Translations under genes and position numbers: made by a program
In this document: piece by piece, positions 43,148-52,038 of the stretch
How positions within the stretch are numbered: position 1 is the stretch's first letter
Layout of the letters: the number at the start of each line of letters is the position of its first letter
The notes under the pieces: model-generated
Database searches by the model: none
Told to the model about the DNA's origin: nothing
Seen by the model: the letters and a program-made list of their open reading frames with translations, nothing else
Assembly (NCBI RefSeq): GCF_020883455.1
Contig: NZ_CP086615.1
Span: 1,178,001-1,242,000, forward strand
Length of the DNA: 64,000 bases
From: Spiribacter halobius
GTDB lineage: Bacteria > Pseudomonadota > Gammaproteobacteria > Nitrococcales > Nitrococcaceae
Direction: 5' to 3'

Positions 43148-44575
43148 ATGAGTGACAAGGCAGCAACCCGTGACGGTGATGACGCCGACGCCGTGGTGGC
43201 GGAGCAGGTCGCCCGGGCGCGGCGGGCGCAGGCGGTCTACGAGGAGTACGATCAGGCCGCCGTCGATGAGGTCGTGACCGCCGTCGGCTGGGCGGTGGTG
43301 GAGCCGGAGCGCAACCGGGAGCTCTCCGAGCTCGCGGTCGCGACGACGGGCATCGGCGATATCGAGGACAAGGTCACCAAGAACCGGCGCAAGACCATGG
43401 GCCTGCTGCGGGATCTGCAGGGGGCGCGCACGGTGGGCGTGGTGGCCGAGTATCCCGAGCTCGGTCTGGTGGAGATCGCCCGTCCCGTGGGAGTGGTCGG
43501 CGCGGTTACGCCGTCGACCAACCCGGTGGCAACGCCTACCAACAAGGCGATCAACGCGCTCAAGGGCCGCAATGCGGTGATCATCGCGCCGTCGCCCAAG
43601 GGCCAGGCCGCCTGTGAGCGGCTGCTGCACTACATCCACACCGAGCTGGATCGTGTCGGTGCCCCGCGGGACCTCGTGCAGCAGCTGGCCGCGCCGGTGA
43701 GCAAGGCGCGTACCCAGGCGCTCATGAAGCAGGTGGATCTGCTGGTGGTGACCGGCTCACAGAACAACGTGCGCTCGGCCTACTCCAGCGGCACGCCGGC
43801 GATTGGTGTCGGTGCCGGCAATGTGCCGGTGATCATCGACGAGACGGCGGATCTCGACGATGCCGCCGCCAAGATCACCGCCTCCAAGACCTTCGACCAC
43901 GCCACGAGCTGCTCCTCGGAGAACAGCGCGGTCATACTCGACGCCGTCTACGACGGTGCGATCGCCGCCCTAGAGCGCGCCGGCGGCGTCATGCTCGACG
44001 AGGGCGGCAAGCGTAGACTCCAGGAAGCGCTCTGGGTCGATGGCAAGCTCAATCGCGACGCCATCGCTCAGTCCGCGGTTACGATTGCAAAGCTCGCCGG
44101 CCTGGACGATATCGCGGCCCAGGCGCCCAGGTTCCTCATGGTGGAGGAGAGCGGCGTGGGCGGGGAGTACCCCTTTTCCGGGGAGAAGCTTTCGCCCGTG
44201 CTCGCCGTCTACCGGGCGCGGGATTTCGATGCGGCCTTCGAGCAGACCCGCGCGATCCTCGAACACCAGGGCAAGGGGCACTCCGTCGGCATCCACACGG
44301 CGAACGACGACCACGTCCTGCGGCTCGGGCTAGAGATGCCGGTGTGCCGGGTCATCGTCAATCAGGCCCACGCCTTCGGCAACGGCGGCAACTTCGACAA
44401 CGGGCTGCCGTTCTCGCTGTCCATGGGCTGCGGCACCTGGGGCCAGAACAGCATCTCGGAGAACCTCAACTACCGCCACTACCTGAACACGACCCGGATC
44501 GCGCGCACCATCCCGCCCCGGGAGCCAAGCATGGACGACCTCTTCGGCGACTACCGCTCGCGCTACGGGCTATAG
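43148..44575 (+). CDS. sauS: CoA-acylating aldehyde dehydrogenase, sulfoacetaldehyde dehydrogenase (SauS) type
   Basis: This 475-residue enzyme belongs to the CoA-dependent aldehyde dehydrogenases. The catalytic cysteine lies in KTFDHATSCSSENSAVILD, a form I associate with SauS; nearby are VGVVGAVTPSTNPVATPTNKAINALKGRNAVI and GTPAIGVGAGNVPVIID for nucleotide binding. SauS interconverts sulfoacetyl-CoA and sulfoacetaldehyde. Following a SucCD-like ligase and a carboxylate transporter, it would reduce sulfoacetyl-CoA toward Xsc. It could instead act on acetaldehyde or a related aldehyde, but the xsc context makes that less likely. Confidence 0.78.
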   Translation: MSDKAATRDGDDADAVVAEQVARARRAQAVYEEYDQAAVDEVVTAVGWAVVEPERNRELSELAVATTGIGDIEDKVTKNRRKTMGLLRDLQGARTVGVVAEYPELGLVEIARPVGVVGAVTPSTNPVATPTNKAINALKGRNAVIIAPSPKGQAACERLLHYIHTELDRVGAPRDLVQQLAAPVSKARTQALMKQVDLLVVTGSQNNVRSAYSSGTPAIGVGAGNVPVIIDETADLDDAAAKITASKTFDHATSCSSENSAVILDAVYDGAIAALERAGGVMLDEGGKRRLQEALWVDGKLNRDAIAQSAVTIAKLAGLDDIAAQAPRFLMVEESGVGGEYPFSGEKLSPVLAVYRARDFDAAFEQTRAILEHQGKGHSVGIHTANDDHVLRLGLEMPVCRVIVNQAHAFGNGGNFDNGLPFSLSMGCGTWGQNSISENLNYRHYLNTTRIARTIPPREPSMDDLFGDYRSRYGL

Positions 44576-44647
44576 CGCCGCTTCGTCGTCGATTCGGCGC
44601 TCGGTTTTCAACACAACGACTCGACGGACACATCGGGAGGGAAGACA

Positions 44648-44730
44648 AACCGCAAAGGCGCAAAGGACGCGAAGAGCGGCGCGAAGTCATTAGGTTTTTT
44701 GCGCTTCGCGAACTTTGCGCCTTTGCGGTT
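44648..44730. repeat. Inverted repeat of CGCAAAGG-type words
   Basis: Left arm 44648-44674 (AACCGCAAAGGCGCAAAG...GCGAAG) pairs with right arm 44704-44730 (CTTCGC...CTTTGCGCCTTTGCGG). It fills the spacer between the convergent sauS-like and pta genes. The same word family reappears at 53908-53944 and 54431-54455. Confidence 0.8.
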
Positions 44731-44803
44731 GCTCTTCGATCTTCGTTCTGGACGTCGTGTCGTTGTGTTCAGTGTCCCGCCGCCGACCGCAGCACGGCCC
44801 GGG

Positions 44804-45808
44804 TCAATCCTGGCTCAGGGTGAGGGCGATGCGGGCGGTGGCGGCGATTTCGGCGGGGGCGGCGCCGCGGGAGAGGTCGACGATGGGGCGCGCGAAGCCC
44901 TGAAGGATCGGGCCGATGGCGGTAGCCCCCGCCAGGTGCTGCACCAGCTTGTAGGCGATGTTGCCGGCGTTGAGGTCGGGGAACACGAGGACGTTGGCAT
45001 TGCCCGCGACGCCGCTCTGGTGCCGCTGCTTGCGGGCGGCGATGGTCCCGACCAGGGCGGCGTCCGCCTGCAGCTCGCCATCCACGGCAAGGTCCGGCGC
45101 GCGCTCGCGGATACGGGCACAGGCCTCGCGGATCGAGGTCAACGCCGGGTCCGGCGCGCTGCCATGGGTGGAAAAGGCGAGCAGGGCGACCCGGGGCGGC
45201 TCCTGCAGCAGCCGGTGGGCATTGCGGGCGGTGGCGAGCGCAATGCTGGCGAGCGCCTCGGCGTCCGGATGGGGATTGACTGCGCAGTCGGCGAACAGCA
45301 GGGGCGCGACGGCCTGCCCACGGAAGCCCGGCACCAGCATCAGGAAGCAGCTCGAGGGCATGCTCACCCCCGGCGCGAGCCCGACCGTTAGCTGCCCGGC
45401 CTCGATCACCCGCCGGGTGGGGGCAGTGACGCCGGCCGCCAGTGCGTCCGCCTCGCCGGCCTGCAGCATCATGGCCGCCAGGTACAGCGGCCGGCGCAGC
45501 AGGCGCCGCGCCATGCCCGGCGTCGCCCGGGGCCGGCTGGCGCAGTAGGCGAGGGCGTAGCGCTCGATGCGCGCGGGCTCCTGCGGGTCGAGGGTCTCGA
45601 TGCCGTCGAGGGAAAGCCCCTGGGTGGCGGCGGCCTGCTGCAGCGCCTCCGCCGCGCCAAGGACCACCGGCTGTGCCCGGCCCTCGTCCGCCAGCAGGCG
45701 TGCGGCCTCGAGGACGCGCGGGTCTTCGCCCTCGGGCAGCACGACCCGGCCGGCCGGGCAGGGGAGCCCTGCCAGATAGTCCGCTGCCGCATCGCGCGCC
45801 GCCTGCAT
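44804..45808 (-). CDS. pta: Phosphate acetyltransferase
   Basis: This 334-residue protein is the short single-domain Pta type (PTA_PTB fold): [74 protein letters not shown] and [44 protein letters not shown]. It converts acetyl phosphate and CoA to acetyl-CoA, precisely the step needed after Xsc. It is the next gene after the GMC oxidoreductase on the minus strand (88 bp), probably one operon. Confidence 0.92.
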   Translation of the reverse strand: MQAARDAAADYLAGLPCPAGRVVLPEGEDPRVLEAARLLADEGRAQPVVLGAAEALQQAAATQGLSLDGIETLDPQEPARIERYALAYCASRPRATPGMARRLLRRPLYLAAMMLQAGEADALAAGVTAPTRRVIEAGQLTVGLAPGVSMPSSCFLMLVPGFRGQAVAPLLFADCAVNPHPDAEALASIALATARNAHRLLQEPPRVALLAFSTHGSAPDPALTSIREACARIRERAPDLAVDGELQADAALVGTIAARKQRHQSGVAGNANVLVFPDLNAGNIAYKLVQHLAGATAIGPILQGFARPIVDLSRGAAPAEIAATARIALTLSQD

Positions 45809-45896
45809 GGGTGCCTCTCCGCGCCGTCCCCGCGACAGGGTAGCGCGGCAGGCGGCCTGGTGGAGAGCCCCGCGCCTGCCTGCTCCGCGCCCGGGG

Positions 45897-47534
45897 CTAC
45901 GCGGCGGCCGTCTGCCCGGTCTGGTTCTGCCGGGCGTCCTCGCGAATCATGTCCGCCGCCTTCTCGCCGATCATGATGGCTGCGGCATTGGTGTTGCCCG
46001 AGACCAGCCGCGGCATGATCGAGCAGTCCGCCACGCGCAGCCCGGTGATGCCATGGACGCGCAGTCGGGCATCCACCACCGCCTCGCGGTCGCTGCCCAT
46101 GCGGCAGGTGCCCACCGGATGGAAGATCGTGGTGGCGTCGCGGCGGACGAAATCGAGCAGCGCGGCCTCGTCGTCGTCGCGGACCTCGGGGCCGGGCGAA
46201 TACTCGCCGGCGACATAGGGCTGCATCGCGGGCGCGGCCACCAGCCGCCGGGAGAGCCTGACGCCGTCCACGGCCACGCGGCGGTCCTCCTCGGTGGCGA
46301 GGTAGTTGGGCTGGATGCTCGGGTGCTCGGCGGGATCTGTCGAGCGCAGATGAACCGTGCCGGTGCTGGTCGGGCGCAGCTGGCAGGTGGACAGGGTGAA
46401 GCCGGGGAACTCGTGCACCGCCGAGCCGGGCGTGTCGGAGCTCAGCGTGCCGAAGTGGAACTGGATATCCGGCCGCTCCACATCCGGGCGGCTGCGGGCG
46501 AAGCCCCCGGCCTGATTGATGCCGACCGCCAGGGGGCCGCGGCGGCGCAGCACGTAGCGCAGACCGATGCGCATCTTCCGCGGGAGGCTCTTCAGGTCGT
46601 CGTTGGTGGTGATGGGGCGCGTGCAGCGCAGGATCACCCGGGCCTGCAGATGGTCCTGCAGATTGCGGCCGACCCCGGGCAGCGCCTGGTTCACGCGGAT
46701 GCCGTGCTCGCCAAGCAGCCCCGGATCGCCGATGCCTGAGAGCTCTAGGATCTGCGGCGTGTTGATGGCCCCGGCGGCAAGCACGACCTCCCCCCGGGCG
46801 CGTGCCTCGACGCTGCGGCCGTCCTGGCGGTAGCGCACGCCCACGGCGCGTCCGTCCTCCAGCAGCACCCGCTCGCAGAGCGCGCCGGTTTCCACCTGGA
46901 CGTTGGAGCGTTTCATCGCCGGGCGCAGGAACGCCACCGCCGCGCTGCAACGGCGGCCGTTGCGGATCGTGAGCTGGAAGTAGCCCACCCCTTCCTGGTC
47001 CGCGCCGTTGAAGTCGTCGTTGCGCGGGATGCCGATTTCCTGACCGGCGGCGATGAAGGCCTCGCACAGCTCGTTGCGCTCGGGCACATCCGAGACGGCG
47101 AGCCCGCCCTCGCTGCCGTGATAGGCGTCCGCGCCCCGCTGCTGGCGCTCCGAGCGGCGGAAGTAGGGCAGCACGTCCTGCCAGGACCAGCCGGGGTTGC
47201 CGAGCCGCGCCCAGTCGTCGAAATCCTCATGCTGCCCGCGGATGTAGATCAGGCCGTTGATGGAGCTGGAGCCGCCGAGCACCTTGCCCCGCGGCCAGTA
47301 CATCGAGCGGTCGGCGATGCCGGGATCGGGGTCGGTCCAGTAACCCCAGTTTACCCCCTTGTGGAACATGGTCTTGCCATAGCCGATGGGGATGTGGATC
47401 CAGGGGTAACGGTCCCGCGGTCCTGCTTCCAGCACCAGCACGCGGTAGCGGCCGTCGGCGCTCAGCCGGTCGGCCAGCACGCAGCCGGCGGATCCGGCGC
47501 CGACGATGATGTAATCGAACTCGCGCTCGCTCAT
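45897..47534 (-). CDS. GMC-family FAD oxidoreductase, candidate isethionate dehydrogenase (IseJ-like)
   Basis: This 545-residue flavoprotein has the FAD motif [19 protein letters not shown], the GMC signature [19 protein letters not shown] and the C-terminal catalytic region [11 protein letters not shown]...[33 protein letters not shown]. It resembles choline dehydrogenase. Isethionate dehydrogenase IseJ belongs to this family and oxidises isethionate to sulfoacetaldehyde. Being divergent from a TRAP operon, cotranscribed with pta and near xsc, isethionate is the best guess; choline or another alcohol remains possible. GGAGGAG precedes the start. Confidence 0.8.
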   Translation of the reverse strand: MSEREFDYIIVGAGSAGCVLADRLSADGRYRVLVLEAGPRDRYPWIHIPIGYGKTMFHKGVNWGYWTDPDPGIADRSMYWPRGKVLGGSSSINGLIYIRGQHEDFDDWARLGNPGWSWQDVLPYFRRSERQQRGADAYHGSEGGLAVSDVPERNELCEAFIAAGQEIGIPRNDDFNGADQEGVGYFQLTIRNGRRCSAAVAFLRPAMKRSNVQVETGALCERVLLEDGRAVGVRYRQDGRSVEARARGEVVLAAGAINTPQILELSGIGDPGLLGEHGIRVNQALPGVGRNLQDHLQARVILRCTRPITTNDDLKSLPRKMRIGLRYVLRRRGPLAVGINQAGGFARSRPDVERPDIQFHFGTLSSDTPGSAVHEFPGFTLSTCQLRPTSTGTVHLRSTDPAEHPSIQPNYLATEEDRRVAVDGVRLSRRLVAAPAMQPYVAGEYSPGPEVRDDDEAALLDFVRRDATTIFHPVGTCRMGSDREAVVDARLRVHGITGLRVADCSIMPRLVSGNTNAAAIMIGEKAADMIREDARQNQTGQTAAA

Positions 47535-47809
47535 GGCTCTCTCCTCCGCCCCGCCAGTGCCTGGTGCGCCACGGTGGCGGCTCGTCGTGTCGTCGTTGTT
47601 GTCCCTTGCATATCGTATGATAGCTTCCATAATGAAACGTACAGTATCAATATAAGAAAAATTTGCGAATTGCTGCCGCCGGCGCACCGAGAACGCCGCC
47701 GCAGCCACTGGGAGGAGGAGCAGGCCATGCGTTGCACCCGACGGGTGGCGCGTACCGCAGCACCGGTACGCGCGGCGATCAGCCGACTGGCCGCGGGCCG
47801 GGAGGCGTC
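47535..47809. promoter_or_regulatory. Divergent promoter region, GMC oxidoreductase / TRAP operon 3
   Basis: A 275-bp spacer with a strongly A/T-rich core at 47606-47680 in otherwise GC-rich DNA. It contains TATC-GTAT-GATA (47611-47622) and TTCCATAATGAAA (47625-47637). The IclR-type regulator encoded at 51051 is a candidate for binding here. No gene is seen within it. Confidence 0.5.
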
Positions 47810-48358
47810 ATGGTGATGACCGAGGTCTGGGAACGGCGCCTGCGCACCGCGACCGCCTGGCTTGATCTGCCCGGGCGCTGGGTCGGCAAGGCTGCAGCCT
47901 GGCTCATCGTTCCGCTGATCGGGGCGCTGGTCTACGAGGTGGTCGCCCGGTACGGGTTCAACAACCCGACCATGTGGGCCTACGACATCACCTACATGCT
48001 CTACGGCGCGATGTTCATGCTCGGCGCCGCCTACACGCTGGGCCGAGATGCCCACGTGCGCGCCGACTTCCTGTTCAACGTCCTCTCGCCGCGGACCCAG
48101 GGTCTGATCGATGGCGCCTTCACGGTGCTGCTGTTCTTCCCGGCGATGCTGTTCTTCACCATCGCCACCTACGACTACGCCGCGACCTCGTGGATGCGCG
48201 GCGAGCGCATCGTCACCAGCCCCATGATGCCGATCATCTACCCTCTGAAGACGGTGATGCCGGTCACCGGCGTGCTGCTCATGATCCAGGGCGTCTCGGA
48301 GCTGCTCAAGAACATCTATGCGGTGCTGACCAATCGCCGGTTCCGGGAGGCCTCCTGA
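47810..48358 (+). CDS. TRAP transporter small membrane subunit (DctQ family), operon 3; candidate isethionate uptake
   Basis: This 182-residue protein has four hydrophobic helices with ALVYEVVARYGFNNPTMWAYDITYMLYGAMFMLGAAYTLGRDAHVRADFLF, paralogous to the subunit at 27809. ATG 47810, GTG 47813 and ATG 47816 are all possible starts after GGAGG. The gene order small - large - binding protein differs from operon 2. It overlaps the large subunit (TGATG). Confidence 0.87.
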   Translation: MVMTEVWERRLRTATAWLDLPGRWVGKAAAWLIVPLIGALVYEVVARYGFNNPTMWAYDITYMLYGAMFMLGAAYTLGRDAHVRADFLFNVLSPRTQGLIDGAFTVLLFFPAMLFFTIATYDYAATSWMRGERIVTSPMMPIIYPLKTVMPVTGVLLMIQGVSELLKNIYAVLTNRRFREAS

Positions 48359-49674
48359 TGACTGAACCCGTTCTCGGCCTGGTATCCCTGGCGGTGCTGT
48401 TCATCGGCATCCTCACCGGCTACCCGATGGCGTTCACCTTCATCTTCATCGCGCTGGTGTTTGGCTTCGTCGGCATGGGCGAGGTGGTGTTCAAGCTGAT
48501 GCAGGCGCAGTTCTTCGCCCTCATGCGCAACACCACGCTGGCCGCAGTGCCGCTGTTTCTGTTCATGGGCTTCGTGCTCGAGCAGTCGGGGCTGATGGAC
48601 CGGGTCTTCCGGGCGCTGCGACTGCTGCTTGGCGGCCTGCGCGGCTCGCTTTATCTGGTGGTGCTGCTGGTGGCGACGGTGTTCGCCGCAGCCACCGGCA
48701 TTGTCGGCGCCTCGGTGACGGTGCTTGGCGTGATGGCCGCCCCCATCATGCAGTCCAGCGGCTACAGCGACCGCCTTTCCGCGGGCGCCATCGGCGCCGG
48801 TGGCACGCTCGGGATCCTCATTCCGCCAAGCATCATGCTGATCGTGATGGGGCCGGTGGTGGGCGTGCCGGTCACCGACCTGTTCACCGCCGCCATTATC
48901 CCGGGCCTTCTGCTGGCAGCGATCTACATCGTCTACACGCTGGTGCGCAGCTATATCAATCCGGAGCTGGGGCCGCCGGTGCTGTCCGCCGAGCTTGCGG
49001 AGACGAGCCTTGCCGACAAGCTCAAGGAGCTGCTGCTGGGCGTGCTGCCGGTCACGGTGGTCATCGCCTGCACCCTCGGCGTGATCATCGCCGGTATCGC
49101 CACGCCGACGGACGCCGCCGGCACGGGCGCCCTGGCGGCCTTCGTGCTCGCGCTGCTCTATCGGCGCATGACCTGGGCCAAGGTCAAGCGGTGCGTGTTC
49201 AACACGCTCGAGACCACGGCCATGATCATGTTCCTGCTGGGCTCGGCGAACTTCTTCGGCGCCGTGTTCTCGCGCCTCGGCTCGGCCGATCTGCTCACCG
49301 AGTGGCTGCTCGGCCTGAACTTCGCGCCGACGCTGATGCTGCTGATCATGCTCGGCATCGTCTTCGTGCTCGGCTCGCCCCTGGAGTGGATCCCGATCGT
49401 GCTGGTGATCGTGCCGATCTTCCTGCCGACGGTGGCCGAGCTCGGGTTCGACCCGCTCTGGTTCACCATCCTGGTGGCCGTGACCCTGCAGACCTCCTGG
49501 CTGACGCCGCCGATGGCACTGTCCGCCTACTTCCTGAAAGGCGTGGTCCCGAGCTGGCGAATGGGTGACATCTATCTCGGCATGACGCAGTTCGTGGCGC
49601 TGCAGCTCTTCGTGGTGCTGCTGCTGGTCATGTTCCCGGAAATCATCCTCTGGCTGCCCTCGGTGCTCGACTGA
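48358..49674 (+). CDS. TRAP transporter large permease subunit (DctM family), operon 3; candidate isethionate uptake
   Basis: This 438-residue permease has about 12 helices with ATGIVGASVTVLGVMAAPIM, GGTLGILIPPSIMLIVMGPVVGVP and GIATPTDAAGTGALAAF. It parallels the permease at 28363. It carries the ligand supplied by the binding protein at 49782. The genes IseKLM of some isethionate degraders are of this class, which supports but does not prove the substrate. Confidence 0.9.
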   Translation: MTEPVLGLVSLAVLFIGILTGYPMAFTFIFIALVFGFVGMGEVVFKLMQAQFFALMRNTTLAAVPLFLFMGFVLEQSGLMDRVFRALRLLLGGLRGSLYLVVLLVATVFAAATGIVGASVTVLGVMAAPIMQSSGYSDRLSAGAIGAGGTLGILIPPSIMLIVMGPVVGVPVTDLFTAAIIPGLLLAAIYIVYTLVRSYINPELGPPVLSAELAETSLADKLKELLLGVLPVTVVIACTLGVIIAGIATPTDAAGTGALAAFVLALLYRRMTWAKVKRCVFNTLETTAMIMFLLGSANFFGAVFSRLGSADLLTEWLLGLNFAPTLMLLIMLGIVFVLGSPLEWIPIVLVIVPIFLPTVAELGFDPLWFTILVAVTLQTSWLTPPMALSAYFLKGVVPSWRMGDIYLGMTQFVALQLFVVLLLVMFPEIILWLPSVLD

Positions 49675-49781
49675 GCGCCCTGGGTCCGGAGCTTCAAGGG
49701 CGATAGGGAGGACAGCAGAATCCGGCGTATTTCGAGGTGTTTCCGAACTAGCAGTCTACCGAGTGACTGGAGGAGAGAATC

Positions 49782-50897
49782 ATGAGAAGGCAATTGCATC
49801 GCCTGGCCGTCTCCGGCCTGGCCGCCGCCGTGCTGGGGCTGGTCAGTGCCGGCAGCGTGCAGGCACAGGAAGAGACCTATGAGTTCAGCATCCAGACCGC
49901 GGTGCCGAACTCCAGCATCTATTTCGGCCTCGTGCAGGATTTCGCCGACCGCCTGGAGCGTATGTCCGGCGGGCGTCTGCAGGCTCGGGTGCTGCCCGAC
50001 GGCGCCGAGGTGCAGGCGTTCGAGATCCTAGACGCCGTCAGCGACGGCATCGTGGAGGCCGGCTTCGCCTGGCCGCATTACTGGTCCGGTCAGCATTCGT
50101 CCTACGTCCTGTTCTCCAACGTGCCGGCGAGCACGGGCATGGATCAGGACACACTCATGTCCTGGTACTACGAGGGCGAGGGCCATGAGCTCTACACGGA
50201 GCTCACCGAGGAGATCATGGGGTACAACACCGTGCCCTTCCTGGTGCAGCCCATGGGCCCGGACCCGCTCGGCTGGTTCTCGCAGCCGTTCGAGAGCATG
50301 GAGCAGTTCCGGCAGCTGAAGTACCGGGCGCCGCCGGGGATCGCCGGGCGCACCTATAACGAGATGGGCGTGCCGGCGGTGGCCATGCCGGGCGGCGAGA
50401 TCGTGCCCTCCGCCGAGCGCGGCACCATCGACGCGGCCGAGTGGATCGGCCCGGCGGACGACCGTGCCCTGGGGCTGAGCAACATCTGGGACTACTACTA
50501 TCTCCAGGGTCTGCACCAGCAGACGGACGTCGGCGAGATCCAGTTCAACAAGGACTTCTGGGAGAGCCTCCCCGACGACCTGCAGGCCATCGTCGAGACC
50601 GCAGTGCTTGCCTCCACGGCGAAGACGCAGAACGTCAATCTGCGGGAGAACTCGATTGCGGTTCAGCAGTACCAGGAGGAGGGCATCGAGGTCCGCGATA
50701 CGCCACAGGAGTACTACCGCGCATTCATCGAGGCGCAGAACACCATCATCCAGGACTACCTGGAGGCAGACGAGTTCTTCGCCCGCGTGTACCAGTCCCA
50801 GGCGGACTTCGCGGAGATGGTGTACCCCTACCACTCGCGCAACATGACGCTGTGGAACAACCTCATCCAGGAGGCAGCGGAAGCCCGCGGCGAGTAA
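49782..50897 (+). CDS. TRAP transporter solute-binding protein (DctP family), operon 3; candidate isethionate binding
   Basis: This 371-residue periplasmic protein has a signal peptide ending SAGSVQAQ. Motifs FEILDAVSDGIVEAGFAWPHYWSGQH and DPLGWFSQPFESMEQFRQLKYRAPPGIAGRTYNEMG match the paralogue at 26489, with the likely carboxylate/sulfonate-binding arginine in KYRAPPG. A classic terminator follows. It sits between the permease and the IclR gene. Confidence 0.9.
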   Translation: MRRQLHRLAVSGLAAAVLGLVSAGSVQAQEETYEFSIQTAVPNSSIYFGLVQDFADRLERMSGGRLQARVLPDGAEVQAFEILDAVSDGIVEAGFAWPHYWSGQHSSYVLFSNVPASTGMDQDTLMSWYYEGEGHELYTELTEEIMGYNTVPFLVQPMGPDPLGWFSQPFESMEQFRQLKYRAPPGIAGRTYNEMGVPAVAMPGGEIVPSAERGTIDAAEWIGPADDRALGLSNIWDYYYLQGLHQQTDVGEIQFNKDFWESLPDDLQAIVETAVLASTAKTQNVNLRENSIAVQQYQEEGIEVRDTPQEYYRAFIEAQNTIIQDYLEADEFFARVYQSQADFAEMVYPYHSRNMTLWNNLIQEAAEARGE

Positions 50898-50925
50898 ACG
50901 GGTCGCTGTGAACGACCCCCGTAGC

Positions 50926-50966
50926 CACGGAGGCGGGCCGGTTGGCGGCCCGCCTCCGTGCTTTTT
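50926..50966 (+). terminator. Rho-independent terminator of TRAP operon 3
   Basis: Fourteen-base perfect arms CACGGAGGCGGGCC and GGCCCGCCTCCGTG around seven bases, followed by CTTTTTG. It lies 29 bases after the binding-protein stop. Confidence 0.9.
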
Positions 50967-51050
50967 GATGCGACAATGCCGGCGCCGCGTGCCGCGGAGT
51001 GCGCTCCGGTGACGTGGGGTCACGCGCCAAGGCTTGGAAACGGAAACTCC

Positions 51051-51839
51051 ATGGGCCGCACGAGACAGACGGGCTCCACCGGGGAGCGCCTGCTGAAGCT
51101 GATGCATACGGTGACGGAGGCGGGCCGCCCGCTGTCCCTCCCTGAGATCACCGAGGCCGTCGGGCTGCCCAAGCCCACGGTGCACCGCCTGGTGTCGCTG
51201 CTCGAGGACAGCGGCCATCTCATCAAGGAAGCGGACGCGCGGCGCTACGCGCCCGGTCCCGCCCTGCACCGGATGGCGCTCGCCGTGCTGCAGAGCCAGC
51301 CACGCAGGGCCGCGCGCCATGCCGTCCTGCGCCGACTCGCCGAGAAGGTGGGCGAGGCCTGCAATATCGTGCTGCTCGACGGTGACCAGCTCACCTATAT
51401 CGATCGCGTGGATACCCAGTGGCCGCTGCGGATTCGGCTCGAGGTGGGTTCCCATGTCCCGGTGCACTGCACGGCCACCGGCAAGCTGCTGCTCGCACTG
51501 CAGCCAAAGCGTGTCCGGGACCGGCTTATCCGCAGCGCTCCACTGGCGTCGATGACGCCGCACACCTTGACGGACCCCGAGCGCCTGCAATCGGTCCTGC
51601 GCCAGATTCGGCGTGCCCGGGTAGGGACGGATGATCAGGAATTCCTGCCGGAGATGGTGGCCATCGCCGTTCCGGTGACGCCGCCGGCGGGGCCGCCGGT
51701 GGTTGCCGTATCCATACACGCCCCCGTCTTCAGGCGAAGTCTGGCGGCGCTGCGCGGCTTCCTGCCGGATCTGCGTGCCGCGGCGCGGGAGCTGGAGGAC
51801 GTCCTCTATGAAGGCACCGACGCCGGTGCCCTTGCCTGA
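51051..51839 (+). CDS. IclR-family transcriptional regulator
   Basis: This 262-residue regulator has the N-terminal winged helix (PLSLPEITEAVGLPKPTVHRLVSLLEDSGHL) and the IclR effector domain (EKVGEACNIVLLDGDQLTYIDRVD, HVPVHCTATGKLLLALQPKRV). IclR regulators control aromatic and small-acid catabolism; an IclR gene (IseR) regulates isethionate use in known clusters. It lies between the TRAP operon and xsc and could control both. The ATG at 51051 is chosen because upstream codons lack family similarity. Confidence 0.88.
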   Translation: MGRTRQTGSTGERLLKLMHTVTEAGRPLSLPEITEAVGLPKPTVHRLVSLLEDSGHLIKEADARRYAPGPALHRMALAVLQSQPRRAARHAVLRRLAEKVGEACNIVLLDGDQLTYIDRVDTQWPLRIRLEVGSHVPVHCTATGKLLLALQPKRVRDRLIRSAPLASMTPHTLTDPERLQSVLRQIRRARVGTDDQEFLPEMVAIAVPVTPPAGPPVVAVSIHAPVFRRSLAALRGFLPDLRAAARELEDVLYEGTDAGALA

Positions 51840-51883
51840 CGGCGGGTGAAGCTGTCGTGCCGCATGTCGGATTCTCAATTTAC

Positions 51884-51898
51884 GAGATGAATTATCTC
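51884..51898. promoter_or_regulatory. Palindrome upstream of xsc (distal)
   Basis: GAGAT-GAATT-ATCTC, five-base perfect arms in the A/T-rich stretch 51870-51920 between the IclR gene and xsc. A possible operator. Confidence 0.35.
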
Positions 51899-51920
51899 AT
51901 TATTGATGTATACTTTCGGA

Positions 51921-51936
51921 AAGTGAGCATTCACTT
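51921..51936. promoter_or_regulatory. Palindrome upstream of xsc (proximal)
   Basis: AAGTGA-GCAT-TCACTT, perfect six-base arms, overlapping a second palindrome ACTTTC-G-GAAAGT at 51912-51924. Located about 100 bases before the xsc start, a suitable place for an operator. The half-site AGTGA also occurs in the palindrome before soeA at 62262. Confidence 0.45.
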
Positions 51937-52038
51937 GTAGGCAAGAGTCGTGTCAACCGCGCGATGTCCGCGAGGACCGAGCGCCGGGTATCTGGCCGGG
52001 CCGGGCGCCGGACTACGCAAAGCAAGAGGGGAGAAGCA

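Noticed and set aside
45469-47067. A 532-codon minus-strand frame within the GMC and pta genes
   Set aside because: Same strand but shifted frame relative to GMC; low-complexity Arg/Pro/Ala composition. The FAD and GMC motifs are in the other frame.
45897-47534. Reading the GMC protein as choline dehydrogenase BetA for osmoprotection
   Set aside because: No betB, betI or choline transporter of the usual type is nearby, while pta, TRAP genes, an IclR gene and xsc are. The possibility is kept as an alternative only.
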